This document shows, piece after piece, positions 1 through 6,654 of a DNA stretch of 18,247 bases; positions within the stretch are counted from its first letter, which is position 1, and each line of letters begins with the position of its first letter. The position numbers and the translations under genes are program-made. The stretch covers positions 1 through 18,247 of the forward strand of contig CAITKS010000035.1 in assembly GCA_903893085.1 (NCBI GenBank), given 5' to 3'. The notes beneath the pieces are model-generated. The model was not told where the DNA came from. It saw only the letters and a list, made by a program, of their open reading frames with translations, and searched no databases. Source of the stretch: an uncultured Actinomycetes bacterium (lineage in GTDB: Bacteria; Actinomycetota; Actinomycetes; Nanopelagicales; Nanopelagicaceae).

Positions 1-252
1 GCTTTTGCAGATATTGATCAGATTGATCTGCTCTTTATTGATGGACCGCCAGGTTCTAAAGATGACAAAGCCCGCCATCCTGTTCTTGCACAGTGTCTTT
101 CGAAGTTAGCACCTGGGGCTGTAATTGTTATTGACGATGCAAATCGCACAGGCGAACGAGAACTTGCTGAGATGTTTTTAAAAGCCTTGCCTGGTTACGA
201 GTTGGAATTTCTAAGCCACGAAAAGGGAACCGCGGTTCTGCGGCCTCGCTAG
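1..252 (+). CDS. Class I SAM-dependent methyltransferase-like protein, C-terminal part (5' truncated by window)
   Basis: An open frame runs from base 1 to a TAG at 250-252, giving 83 C-terminal residues; the start lies outside the window. The visible part contains LLFIDGPPGSKDDKARHP, followed by a beta strand ending in VIVIDDANR and a C-terminal strand near GTAVLRP. An Asp-Gly-Pro-Pro loop after a hydrophobic strand, then a second strand ending in DD, is typical of Methyltransf_24-type Rossmann methyltransferases. In those, the first Asp lies near the metal or SAM site. The SAM-binding GxGxG would be in the missing N-terminal half, so the assignment rests on the C-terminal half only and the substrate cannot be told. 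It converges with the topoisomerase gene, with only two bases between the stops. A related Rossmann enzyme is the main alternative. Confidence 0.6.
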   Translation, partial: AFADIDQIDLLFIDGPPGSKDDKARHPVLAQCLSKLAPGAVIVIDDANRTGERELAEMFLKALPGYELEFLSHEKGTAVLRPR

Positions 253-254
253 TT

Positions 255-1778
255 TTACTGCAGAATTTTTGTTCTACGCGGAACAGCAAAAGCTTTTCCG
301 ACTGCAGTCAGCTCGGTAGCAACCTGCGCCTTGATATTTTCTTCTGACTTAAGAAGCGTGGCGAGCGCAGCAATAATTGTCTTGAGTTCTTTCTGCTCAG
401 TTTCCAGTTCGAGTTTGCTCATCTTGGTCAGACGACGAAGTGGCATATCGAGAATGTAAGTGGCTTGCTCGTCATTTAACTTAAAGTCTTTAATCAACTT
501 CTCTTTAGCTGCTGCGGCATCATCGCTGCCACGAATAATTTTAATTACCTTATCGATATCGATAATTGCCTTCAGCAAGCCATCAACCATAGAAAGGCGA
601 CCTTCTGCCTTTGCCTTGCGGTATTCAGATCGACGGCGCACAACTTCGATGCGGTGATCGATAAACACCTGCAAGAGTTCTTTCAGCCCAAGAGTTTGCG
701 GGCGACCCTTAACCAATGCAACAGCGTTAATGGCAAAAGCATCCTCCATCGGAGTTAATTTAAAGAGTTGTTCAAGTACGGCTTCTGGTTCGAAACCATT
801 TTTGAGCTCGATAACTACGTTGGTTCCAGTTTGACCATCAGTTAAATCGATAATGTCTGAGATACCTTGGATTTTCTTCGCTTTGGCAAGATCTGCAATA
901 CGTTCTACAACTTTTTCTGGGCCGATATTAAACGGCAACTCTTTTATGGTGATACCCATCTTGCGTGAAGTGACCTTGCTAATTTCAACGCTGGCGCGAA
1001 CCTTAAAGGAACCTTTACCTGTGGCATATGCCTCGCGTACACCTTCGGCGCCAACGAGTTCTCCGCCAGTTGGGAAATCTGGGCCAGGAATGTGCTTCAT
1101 CAATTGATTTAGCGTCGCCTTGGGATTATCAATCAAGAATTTAGTTGCGGCAATAACTTCACCTAAATTATGTGGCGCCATGTTGGTAGCCATACCAACA
1201 GCAATTCCTGAACCGCCATTTACTAACAAGTTTGGATAAGCAGCAGGAAGAACTAGCGGCTCAAGGAGTTGACCATCGTAGTTAGGACCAAAATCAACGG
1301 TGTCTTCATCAGCTTCAGCAACCATCGCCATCGCGGCATTGGCTAGACGAGCTTCGGTGTAACGCATCGCAGCCGGTCCAGAATCTAGTGAACCAAAGTT
1401 TCCATGGCCATCGATTAGGGGAACCTGCATTGAAAAAGATTGCGCCATACGAACAAGTGCATCGTAAATTGCAGAGTCACCGTGTGGGTGCAACTTACCC
1501 ATTACTTCACCAACAACACGAGCGCTCTTTACATGTCCGCGTTCTGGACGAAGTCCCATGTCAGCCATCTGATGCAAGATTCGGCGATGAACTGGTTTTA
1601 AACCATCGCGCGCATCTGGAAGTGCACGCGAATAAATAACTGAATATGCATACTCAAGAAAAGATTCAGACATTTCAGATGAAACATCGATATCAACAAT
1701 CTTGCCAGGATATTCGCCAGGTTTTGGACCCACTGGCTTTTTAGCCTTGGTAGTCGTCGCGCTCTTCTTCGTAGCCAT
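255..1778 (-). CDS. parC: Type IIA DNA topoisomerase subunit A (ParC/GyrA-like) lacking the C-terminal domain
   Basis: This is the DNA-cleaving subunit of a type IIA topoisomerase, which would work with a ParE/GyrB-type ATPase subunit encoded elsewhere. The core is complete: FLEYAYSVIYSRALPDARDG (about 40-59), the winged-helix region GEVMGKLHPHGDSAIYDALV (90-109) and the catalytic tyrosine Y140 in AAMRYTEARL. The tower follows, and then the coiled coil with the YILDMPLRRLT exit gate. At the positions where fluoroquinolone resistance usually arises, the residues are Ser102 and Asp106, the normal sensitive-type residues. Relatives are about 750-850 residues long; this one has 507 and stops at VPRRTKILQ, right where the beta-pinwheel domain should begin. 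The minus strand downstream is occupied by another gene, so no remnant is present. A Lys/Thr-rich tail of about 20 residues precedes the core. It is last in a minus-strand group behind psuG and the PfkB kinase, 25 bases after the latter. GyrA is the alternative name; the sequence looks closer to actinobacterial ParC-type proteins. Confidence 0.93.
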   Translation of the reverse strand: MATKKSATTTKAKKPVGPKPGEYPGKIVDIDVSSEMSESFLEYAYSVIYSRALPDARDGLKPVHRRILHQMADMGLRPERGHVKSARVVGEVMGKLHPHGDSAIYDALVRMAQSFSMQVPLIDGHGNFGSLDSGPAAMRYTEARLANAAMAMVAEADEDTVDFGPNYDGQLLEPLVLPAAYPNLLVNGGSGIAVGMATNMAPHNLGEVIAATKFLIDNPKATLNQLMKHIPGPDFPTGGELVGAEGVREAYATGKGSFKVRASVEISKVTSRKMGITIKELPFNIGPEKVVERIADLAKAKKIQGISDIIDLTDGQTGTNVVIELKNGFEPEAVLEQLFKLTPMEDAFAINAVALVKGRPQTLGLKELLQVFIDHRIEVVRRRSEYRKAKAEGRLSMVDGLLKAIIDIDKVIKIIRGSDDAAAAKEKLIKDFKLNDEQATYILDMPLRRLTKMSKLELETEQKELKTIIAALATLLKSEENIKAQVATELTAVGKAFAVPRRTKILQ

Positions 1779-1784
1779 GCGCGC

Positions 1785-1790
1785 ATTCTG
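1785..1790 (-). promoter_or_regulatory. Weak candidate -10 hexamer for the parC-like gene
   Basis: On the minus strand CAGAAT ends six bases before the ATG at 1778. It keeps the A at position 2 and T at position 6 of TANNNT but lacks the first T. No Shine-Dalgarno sequence is visible before this start, so a leaderless transcript is possible. Read-through from the upstream kinase gene is equally plausible. Confidence 0.3.
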
Positions 1791-1803
1791 CCAAGTTAAT
1801 GGG

Positions 1804-2709
1804 CTAAATCGCGGTACCTACACGCGGTCTGCCGCCAACGATTGCAACACATCCGGCCGCCAATTGAGTTCCAGCCGTTAGCGCTGCAGTTAGGTCATGG
1901 CTTTTTGAATAAGTTGCTATAAATCCTGCTGCAAAACTATCGCCGGCTCCAGTCGTATCGACCACAGTTGCCGCAACTGCTGGAACGCTAATCGAATCAA
2001 ATCCTCGAGTTTTGGCAATGGCACCCAGTGAGCCGCGTTTAATTACAATAACTTCGGAGTAATCCAACAAATAATCCAGCGCACGCTCGATATCTACAGA
2101 TCCAGTTAGATAAATAGACTCTTCTTCATTTAAAAATAAAACATTTGCCTGCGAAAACCATTGATGAATTTCAGTATCTGAAACGCTCTTCATTGCGCCA
2201 ACAGAGGCGGGATCAAAGTAGATCGTGATGTTATCGCCCTTAATCTTTTCAATCATCGCTAATACAGCAGGGCGAGCCAAGGGATTTAATAGCGCGTATC
2301 CAGATATGTAGACCGCTTGAAATCTCGATAGATCCGGAAGATCGGTGATATTTAAACTGGAATTTGCGCCCTTATCGGGAAACATTGTTCGCTCACCTGA
2401 TGAATCAACTAAGACAATTACTACGCCAGATGATTCACCTGGGATGACTAAATCTGCATGCTCAACACCTAGCGAATCGAACTCAGCAACTATTGCAGCT
2501 CCCGCGGGATCATCACCAATATGGCTGACAATTGTACTGCGCGCATCTGTGCGGGTAAGCCAAGCCGCTACATTTCCGGCTGCGCCTCCGCTGCCAGTGC
2601 TGATGCGACTTGCTGTGTCGCTGCCATAATTAATTTTTTGTGGTGCCACATCGATACGTACGATGACATCAAGCATTACATCTCCGATGCAAAGTACTTG
2701 AATTGACAT
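1804..2709 (-). CDS. PfkB-family carbohydrate/nucleoside kinase, possible pseudouridine kinase
   Basis: This is a ribokinase-fold sugar or nucleoside kinase that transfers the ATP gamma-phosphate to a hydroxyl group. Using the ATG start (301 residues), the N-terminal substrate-binding signature TGSGGAAGNVA is at about 38-48. The C-terminal PfkB signature DTTGAGDSF is at 251-259, with catalytic base Asp257 and the anion hole GAGD. Length is normal for the family. A TTG one codon upstream could also start the frame, but AAAGGA lies six bases before the ATG at 2709, so ATG is preferred. It follows psuG by 15 bases on the same strand. PsuK kinases of this family make pseudouridine-5'-phosphate, the PsuG substrate, so pseudouridine kinase is the natural inference. 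The sequence alone does not exclude a ribokinase, adenosine kinase or other PfkB specificity. Confidence 0.88.
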   Translation of the reverse strand: MSIQVLCIGDVMLDVIVRIDVAPQKINYGSDTASRISTGSGGAAGNVAAWLTRTDARSTIVSHIGDDPAGAAIVAEFDSLGVEHADLVIPGESSGVVIVLVDSSGERTMFPDKGANSSLNITDLPDLSRFQAVYISGYALLNPLARPAVLAMIEKIKGDNITIYFDPASVGAMKSVSDTEIHQWFSQANVLFLNEEESIYLTGSVDIERALDYLLDYSEVIVIKRGSLGAIAKTRGFDSISVPAVAATVVDTTGAGDSFAAGFIATYSKSHDLTAALTAGTQLAAGCVAIVGGRPRVGTAI

Positions 2710-2715
2710 CAAATT

Positions 2716-2721
2716 TCCTTT
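2716..2721 (-). promoter_or_regulatory. Ribosome binding site of the PfkB kinase
   Basis: AAAGGA on the minus strand is followed by six bases and then ATG at 2709-2707. This decides the start in favour of the ATG over the adjoining TTG at 2712-2710. It sits in the short gap after the psuG stop, as expected for an internal operon gene that must be translated from a leadered message. Confidence 0.75.
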
Positions 2722-2724
2722 TAT

Positions 2725-3639
2725 TTATTGGTGTTGCTTTGCTACTGCAATATCTGCAGCTAGCGCGGAGTTAGATTTGATAATCTCAATATTTACCGAA
2801 AGTGATTCGCCTTCGCTGGCGGTGTGAAAATGCTCAAGTAAGAATGGAGTGACCGCTTTACCGATAATTCCCGCCTTGCGAGCACCGGCCAATCCACTCT
2901 TTAAAATGGCATCGTGGCGTTTGCGATTCATCTCATGCTTGACCGGATTGGCTACGACTAAAGCGCTTTTGTTGGTACGCAGCGCCTCACGCGAGCGGAT
3001 TATGTTGGCAATCTCAGAGGCACTTTCGACGCGGTGTTCGATAGTGAACCCCGAATCCGTTAGGTAGAAACCGGGGAAGTTAGTAGTTTTAAAGCCAACG
3101 ACACCAATCGCCAAAGTTTCTAAACGCTCTAAAGTTGCAGCGACATCCAAAATTGATTTAACTCCGGCGCATACAACGGTCATATCTAGTTGTGACAGAG
3201 CAGTTAGATCTGCAGATTCATCAAAGGTTTCATTGGCATCGCGATGTACGCCGCCTAAGCCACCCGTTGCAAAGACTCGAATACCGGCCAGCGCTGCAAG
3301 ATGCGCGGTTGCAGCGACAGTCGTTGCAGCTGATTTTCCAGTTGCACAAATAATCGCCAGATCGCGACTGGATGCTTTAGCAATGTCATCGCGATTGGCA
3401 ATCTCTTTAAGTTGGTCATCTGTTAAACCGACATGTACAACGCCATCGAGTACCGCAATTGTTGCTGGCACGGCACCATGATCGCGGACAATATCTTCGA
3501 CTTCACGCGCCACTTCAAGATTTTGCGGGCGGGGCAGACCATGGCTGATGATCGTAGATTCAAGAGCAACAATCGGACGACCTTCTGCGATTGCAGCAGC
3601 AACTTCTGGCGATGGCGTAAATGGCATCCGGTGACTCAT
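2725..3639 (-). CDS. psuG: Pseudouridine-5'-phosphate glycosidase
   Basis: PsuG reversibly breaks the C-C glycosidic bond of pseudouridine 5'-phosphate to give uracil and ribose 5-phosphate. It is a cytosolic homotrimer that uses a metal and a lysine Schiff base. All 304 residues look like the family: PIVALESTIISHGLPRPQN near the N-terminus with Glu27, DIAKASSRDL with Lys88, FATGGLGGVHRD at 123-134, ESADL with Asp144, and VCAGVKSILD with Lys161. From memory of the E. coli enzyme (Glu31, Lys93, Asp149, Lys166), these offsets agree to within one residue, so the active site appears intact. The next gene is a PfkB kinase, which matches the PsuG/PsuK pairing for recycling pseudouridine from RNA turnover. 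The start lacks a Shine-Dalgarno sequence but has TAAGGT seven bases upstream. The gene diverges from the phosphodiesterase gene with a 32-base gap. Confidence 0.95.
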   Translation of the reverse strand: MSHRMPFTPSPEVAAAIAEGRPIVALESTIISHGLPRPQNLEVAREVEDIVRDHGAVPATIAVLDGVVHVGLTDDQLKEIANRDDIAKASSRDLAIICATGKSAATTVAATAHLAALAGIRVFATGGLGGVHRDANETFDESADLTALSQLDMTVVCAGVKSILDVAATLERLETLAIGVVGFKTTNFPGFYLTDSGFTIEHRVESASEIANIIRSREALRTNKSALVVANPVKHEMNRKRHDAILKSGLAGARKAGIIGKAVTPFLLEHFHTASEGESLSVNIEIIKSNSALAADIAVAKQHQ

Positions 3640-3646
3640 AGCCCCA

Positions 3647-3652
3647 ACCTTA
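3647..3652 (-). promoter_or_regulatory. Candidate -10 element of psuG (leaderless)
   Basis: TAAGGT on the minus strand ends seven bases before the psuG ATG. It matches TANNNT, the actinobacterial -10 consensus, at the distance expected if transcription starts at the ATG itself. No Shine-Dalgarno sequence is present. Confidence 0.5.
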
Positions 3653-3659
3653 CCCGTGA

Positions 3660-3665
3660 GAAGAT
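3660..3665 (+). promoter_or_regulatory. Weak candidate -10 of the phosphodiesterase gene
   Basis: GAAGAT ends six bases before the GTG start at 3672. It keeps the A and final T of TANNNT but not the first T. The spacing is the same as at better-supported leaderless starts in this window. A weak GAGAAG Shine-Dalgarno reading of the same bases is the alternative. Confidence 0.3.
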
Positions 3666-3679
3666 ACCTCCGTGTATCT
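3662..3679. repeat. Inverted repeat in the psuG/phosphodiesterase divergent region
   Basis: Perfect 6-base arms AGATAC and GTATCT are separated by six bases. The repeat covers the GTG start of the plus-strand gene and lies about 10 bases beyond the psuG -10, in its spacer/-35 area. It could be an operator that controls both genes, but a single 6-base-arm repeat can arise by chance. Confidence 0.3.
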
Positions 3680-4775
3680 GTCGCAAATCACTCCATCGCT
3701 CTTTGCGAGTCTGGGTTTAGCGGATTTAAGCGATCAAATTCAATGCGGACCAAGTCCTGCTGGGCGCGAATTACTATTCCTAATCGATGGACTTGGCGCC
3801 GACGCTGTTATTAAATATGCAACTTATATTCCAACGCTGGCATCCCTGATTAGACATGGATCAGTTAAAACTTCTTTTCCTTCGACTACTGCGACAAGTT
3901 TGGCAACGCTTACAACTGGTGTAAATCCTGGACAACACGGAATGCTCGGTTACACAGTGCAAGTGCCACGCAGTGGTGGACGAATTCTTAATTCACTTAA
4001 GTGGGATGAACGAGTAGACCCAGTGATTTGGCAGCCAATCCCAACCCTCTTTGAACGAGCAGCGGCGCAGAATATAAATGTCACACACGTTGCCGCTAAG
4101 CGATATGAAGATTCTGGATTTACGCGAGCGGTATTCCGTGGCGCACAGTACAAGGGTGCAAATACTCACGCCGATTTAGTTCTAGAGACTGTGCAGGCGC
4201 TGAAAAGTACGCCAGCATTTGTCTACCTATATGTAAATGATTTAGATGTTGCCGGGCACAGCGATGGCGTCGGATCAGAGAAATGGCTAGCCGCCCTAAC
4301 TGGTATTGATCAATTGGTTGCTAAGTTATTGCAGCAACTTCCACGCGGGACAAGACTTTGGCTAACTGCCGACCACGGAATGATTAACGTCGGTGAAAAA
4401 ATTGTGATTGGCCAAGATAATGATTTGGCAACCGACATTGCAACGATTGCAGGAGAGCCACGAGCACGCCATTTGTACCTACGTGATGGTGCAAGTGGCG
4501 CCGCTATCCAAGAGAGCGCGCAACGTTGGCGGGAATTCTTGGGTGCAAAGGCAATTGTTCATACTCGAGAAGAGGCAAAGATTTCTGAACTATTCGGCAG
4601 CGAAGTAAGTGCAGATGCATCTGATCGCATTGGTGATTTAGTCGTTATTGCACAAGGTGATTTGATATTAATCGAAGCTGAACGCCAGACGCAGGAAAGT
4701 GCCATGGTGGGCCATCATGGGGGAGCTACAGATATAGAAAGCTATGTTCCACTTTTAACTGCCGTAATTAATTAG
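3672..4775 (+). CDS. Alkaline-phosphatase-fold phosphodiesterase/nucleotide pyrophosphatase family protein
   Basis: This is a metal-dependent phosphoester hydrolase of the type I phosphodiesterase/nucleotide pyrophosphatase family, 367 residues long. The metal and catalytic set of the fold can be traced in order. Asp39 lies in LLFLIDGLG, and the threonine nucleophile, probably Thr73, in SFPSTTATSLATLTTG. Asp192 and His196 lie in YVNDLDVAGHSD, Asp234 and His235 in LTADHGM, and His348 in MVGHHGG. Every residue expected for a two-zinc site is present, so it should be active; the substrate (a nucleotide, phosphonate or phosphodiester) is unknown. No signal peptide is evident, which suggests a cytosolic enzyme. 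The start is GTG at 3672 with no strong Shine-Dalgarno sequence. It diverges from psuG, and its TAG overlaps the sepH stop by four bases. Confidence 0.85.
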   Translation: MYLSQITPSLFASLGLADLSDQIQCGPSPAGRELLFLIDGLGADAVIKYATYIPTLASLIRHGSVKTSFPSTTATSLATLTTGVNPGQHGMLGYTVQVPRSGGRILNSLKWDERVDPVIWQPIPTLFERAAAQNINVTHVAAKRYEDSGFTRAVFRGAQYKGANTHADLVLETVQALKSTPAFVYLYVNDLDVAGHSDGVGSEKWLAALTGIDQLVAKLLQQLPRGTRLWLTADHGMINVGEKIVIGQDNDLATDIATIAGEPRARHLYLRDGASGAAIQESAQRWREFLGAKAIVHTREEAKISELFGSEVSADASDRIGDLVVIAQGDLILIEAERQTQESAMVGHHGGATDIESYVPLLTAVIN

Positions 4776-5680
4776 TTTTCAGGGTTACTTTCATCAGTTG
4801 GCTTCTGTCCAAACATAATTTCATCCCATGAAGGAACTTTTGCGCGCGCCGTAATTCCATCGGCCTTATCTGCAGGCGCTGGTGTTTCGCGGATAGATAC
4901 AAGTCGAGGTGTTTCGCGAGTTAATTCTGCTTCGAATTCTTCATCAGTTGGATCGTTATCTGGAAGATCATCAAGAGAGGATGCAACACTGCGAATCGGT
5001 GCGCTATCGATACGAATTGGTTCGCGCGGTTGTTCCGGAATGTTATTGCGTGAGGGATGAGTTGGTGGTGCGTAAACAAATCCAGAATCAACGCGGCGAG
5101 CTGGTGCATCTTCGCCCATCATCCAGGCGGCGTTGTCATCGAGTGGTGCGATGCTGCGACGCTGTCCATCAAATGTAAATTGCGCAACGCCTAGACCATC
5201 ACGGTTTGGATAGTGAAGTTCGATTGTCCAAGTGCCATCTTCTAGGCGCCAGGTATTCCAATCGAGTGCATCCACATCGACTCCGCGTGGTGAAAGCTTT
5301 GAAATCACAATATCTAAGAAAGTTAAATTATCTCGGCTGCCATCTTTGCCTTCGCGGCGAGGAGATAAACCATGAACTTGATCAATAATAAAAATACGCT
5401 CTTGCAAGATTGGTCCAGCAAAACGTTCGACTTTATCAACGGAAATATTTCCATCGCGGGCAATTGAATCCATAGTCTCACCGGCACGAAGTCGGCGTTG
5501 CATCTCTTTAACGCTCATGAATTCATTTTCATCGCCAACTGGTACCGAGGTAAGGCGCGGTTGATTTACCGTTGCGCGCAATGTGTCGCTAATGCGTAGC
5601 GAAAATTCGCCGCCGTTCTGATCTGTGAGCGCGAGGTGCACCCCATCTGGGGTTTTGCCGGTCAGGCGAAGCTCAGTCAT
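4772..5680 (-). CDS. sepH: Septation protein SepH (DUF3071)
   Basis: SepH is an actinobacterial cell-division protein that binds FtsZ and promotes its assembly at the division site. The conserved N-terminal DUF3071 region spans about residues 1-165. It includes a helix-turn-helix-like stretch (about 56-88, FMSVKEMQRRLRAGETMDSI and following) and the IIDQVHGLSPRR segment. An acidic, proline-rich, probably disordered linker runs from about 188 to 280. The conserved C-terminal motif KVPSWDEIMFG is at about 281-291. Length (302) is close to that of other family members. The start has no Shine-Dalgarno sequence but has TATTCT seven bases upstream, fitting a leaderless transcript. It is divergent from the inositol-monophosphatase gene, with a 60-base shared promoter region, and its stop overlaps that of the phosphodiesterase gene. 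This is one of the best taxonomic markers in the window. Confidence 0.93.
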   Translation of the reverse strand: MTELRLTGKTPDGVHLALTDQNGGEFSLRISDTLRATVNQPRLTSVPVGDENEFMSVKEMQRRLRAGETMDSIARDGNISVDKVERFAGPILQERIFIIDQVHGLSPRREGKDGSRDNLTFLDIVISKLSPRGVDVDALDWNTWRLEDGTWTIELHYPNRDGLGVAQFTFDGQRRSIAPLDDNAAWMMGEDAPARRVDSGFVYAPPTHPSRNNIPEQPREPIRIDSAPIRSVASSLDDLPDNDPTDEEFEAELTRETPRLVSIRETPAPADKADGITARAKVPSWDEIMFGQKPTDESNPEN

Positions 5681-5687
5681 AGGGGTG

Positions 5688-5693
5688 AGAATA
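5688..5693 (-). promoter_or_regulatory. Candidate -10 element of sepH (leaderless)
   Basis: TATTCT on the minus strand is followed by seven bases and then the sepH ATG. There is no Shine-Dalgarno sequence between them. The hexamer fits TANNNT and the spacing fits initiation at the A of the ATG. Confidence 0.6.
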
Positions 5694-5728
5694 ACTGATC
5701 AGGTGCGAAATTAGAGGAAGTTGAGCCC

Positions 5729-5734
5729 TAGACT
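5729..5734 (+). promoter_or_regulatory. Candidate -10 element of the inositol-monophosphatase gene (leaderless)
   Basis: TAGACT is followed by six bases and ATG at 5741, with no Shine-Dalgarno sequence. It faces away from the sepH -10, and the two hexamers are 35 bases apart, so their upstream promoter parts must share the same short region. Confidence 0.6.
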
Positions 5735-5740
5735 GCAACT

Positions 5741-6505
5741 ATGTATGAAGATTTGTTAGAACTGGCAGAAAAAACAGGTGCGCAAGCGGCGGCTCTATTG
5801 ATGAAGCGCCCACCAGCCTTTGAGATTTCCTCTAAATCCACGGCCATCGATATTGCCACTCAAATGGATGTTGCTGCTGAAAAATTTATCGTCGAAACAA
5901 TTCTTGCCGCTCGCCCGGATGATGGAATCATCGGCGAAGAAGGAACCGAACGACCAAGCAAATCAGGAATTACCTGGGTAATCGATCCACTAGATGGAAC
6001 AGTTAATTACGTTTACGGTTTACCAGGCTGGAACGTTTCAATTGCGGCAAAAGATAGCGATGGTTCGGTTGTCGGTGTCGTTACAGCGCCAACAATTAAC
6101 TCAACGTGGACGGCAACGCGAGGTGGTGGCGCTTTTTACAACGGGCATAAAATTTCTTGCAATGAACCAATTGAGCTAGACCGAGCGCTAATTTCCACTG
6201 GATTTCAATACGATGTTGCCAATCGCATTTCTCAACTAGAAGCTCTTGCAAAGATCGTTCCAATTGCACGCGATGTTCGTCGCAATGGAGCGGCAGCAGT
6301 TGATTTCTGCCATGTAGCGATGGGTGCGATCGACGGTTTTTATGAATCTGGATTGAAAGAATGGGATTGGGCAGCTGGCAGCCTGATCGCCACCGAAGCC
6401 GGTGCCAAATTCACCCAACACGGGCGCGAACCGCTACAAACTTCAATTGTTGCTGGGGTAAGCCTGCATGCTCAGCTCTGCTCGATTTTGGGAATGTCTG
6501 AGTAA
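5741..6505 (+). CDS. Inositol monophosphatase family protein (SuhB-like)
   Basis: This is a Mg2+-dependent, lithium-sensitive-type phosphatase of the IMPase/FIG fold, 254 residues long. The metal site is complete: GEEGTE with Glu66/Glu67, WVIDPLDGTVNY with Asp82 and Asp85, and EWDWAAGSL with Asp209. Family members remove phosphate from myo-inositol 1-phosphate, histidinol phosphate, fructose-1,6-bisphosphate or 3'-phosphoadenosine 5'-phosphate. Motifs alone do not separate these, and in actinobacteria inositol 1-phosphate or histidinol phosphate are the usual candidates. The ATG start lies six bases after TAGACT and lacks a Shine-Dalgarno sequence. It is divergent from sepH and followed by the rplS leader region. 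Confidence 0.9.
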   Translation: MYEDLLELAEKTGAQAAALLMKRPPAFEISSKSTAIDIATQMDVAAEKFIVETILAARPDDGIIGEEGTERPSKSGITWVIDPLDGTVNYVYGLPGWNVSIAAKDSDGSVVGVVTAPTINSTWTATRGGGAFYNGHKISCNEPIELDRALISTGFQYDVANRISQLEALAKIVPIARDVRRNGAAAVDFCHVAMGAIDGFYESGLKEWDWAAGSLIATEAGAKFTQHGREPLQTSIVAGVSLHAQLCSILGMSE

Positions 6506-6654
6506 TTTTTAGGCCCCATCCGAAGGGGTAAGCGTGAGGTAAGAGGCCGATTTACGCTCGGCGCCCCTTCTGTGGCAAGATACGCAGTCTGCGCGGCAGT
6601 TAATGCCCCGCTGCAATCAGCTTAAATGAGCTTTAAATAGATGAGGACCATACG
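6506..6654 (+). other. 149-base intergenic region and probable 5' leader of rplS
   Basis: This is the longest gap in the window. Just after the upstream stop, CCCC and GGGG arms flank a seven-base loop (6514-6528). At 6546-6562, GCCGA and TCGGC form a perfect 5-base stem with a 7-base loop, and CGCAG-T-CTGCG lies at 6583-6593. Neither of the first two hairpins is followed by a T tract, so no convincing terminator is seen. At 6619-6638 two near-identical 10-base units (AGCTTAAATG, AGCTTTAAAT) stand in tandem before the ribosome binding site. Ribosomal protein genes are often autoregulated through such leaders, but I cannot match this to a named leader family. The promoter was not located. Confidence 0.4.
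6643..6647 (+). promoter_or_regulatory. Ribosome binding site of rplS
   Basis: GAGGA stands seven bases before the rplS ATG at 6655. It is one of the clearest Shine-Dalgarno sequences in the window and marks rplS as a leadered message, in contrast to the neighbouring leaderless-type starts. Confidence 0.8.

Noticed and set aside
255..1778. Calling the short ParC-like gene a pseudogene
   Set aside because: All catalytic and structural motifs of the cleavage core are intact with no frameshift, and the stop falls on a domain boundary rather than inside a fold.
6514..6528. CCCC-N7-GGGG hairpin as the terminator of the inositol-monophosphatase gene
   Set aside because: The stem is only four pairs and no run of T follows on either strand.
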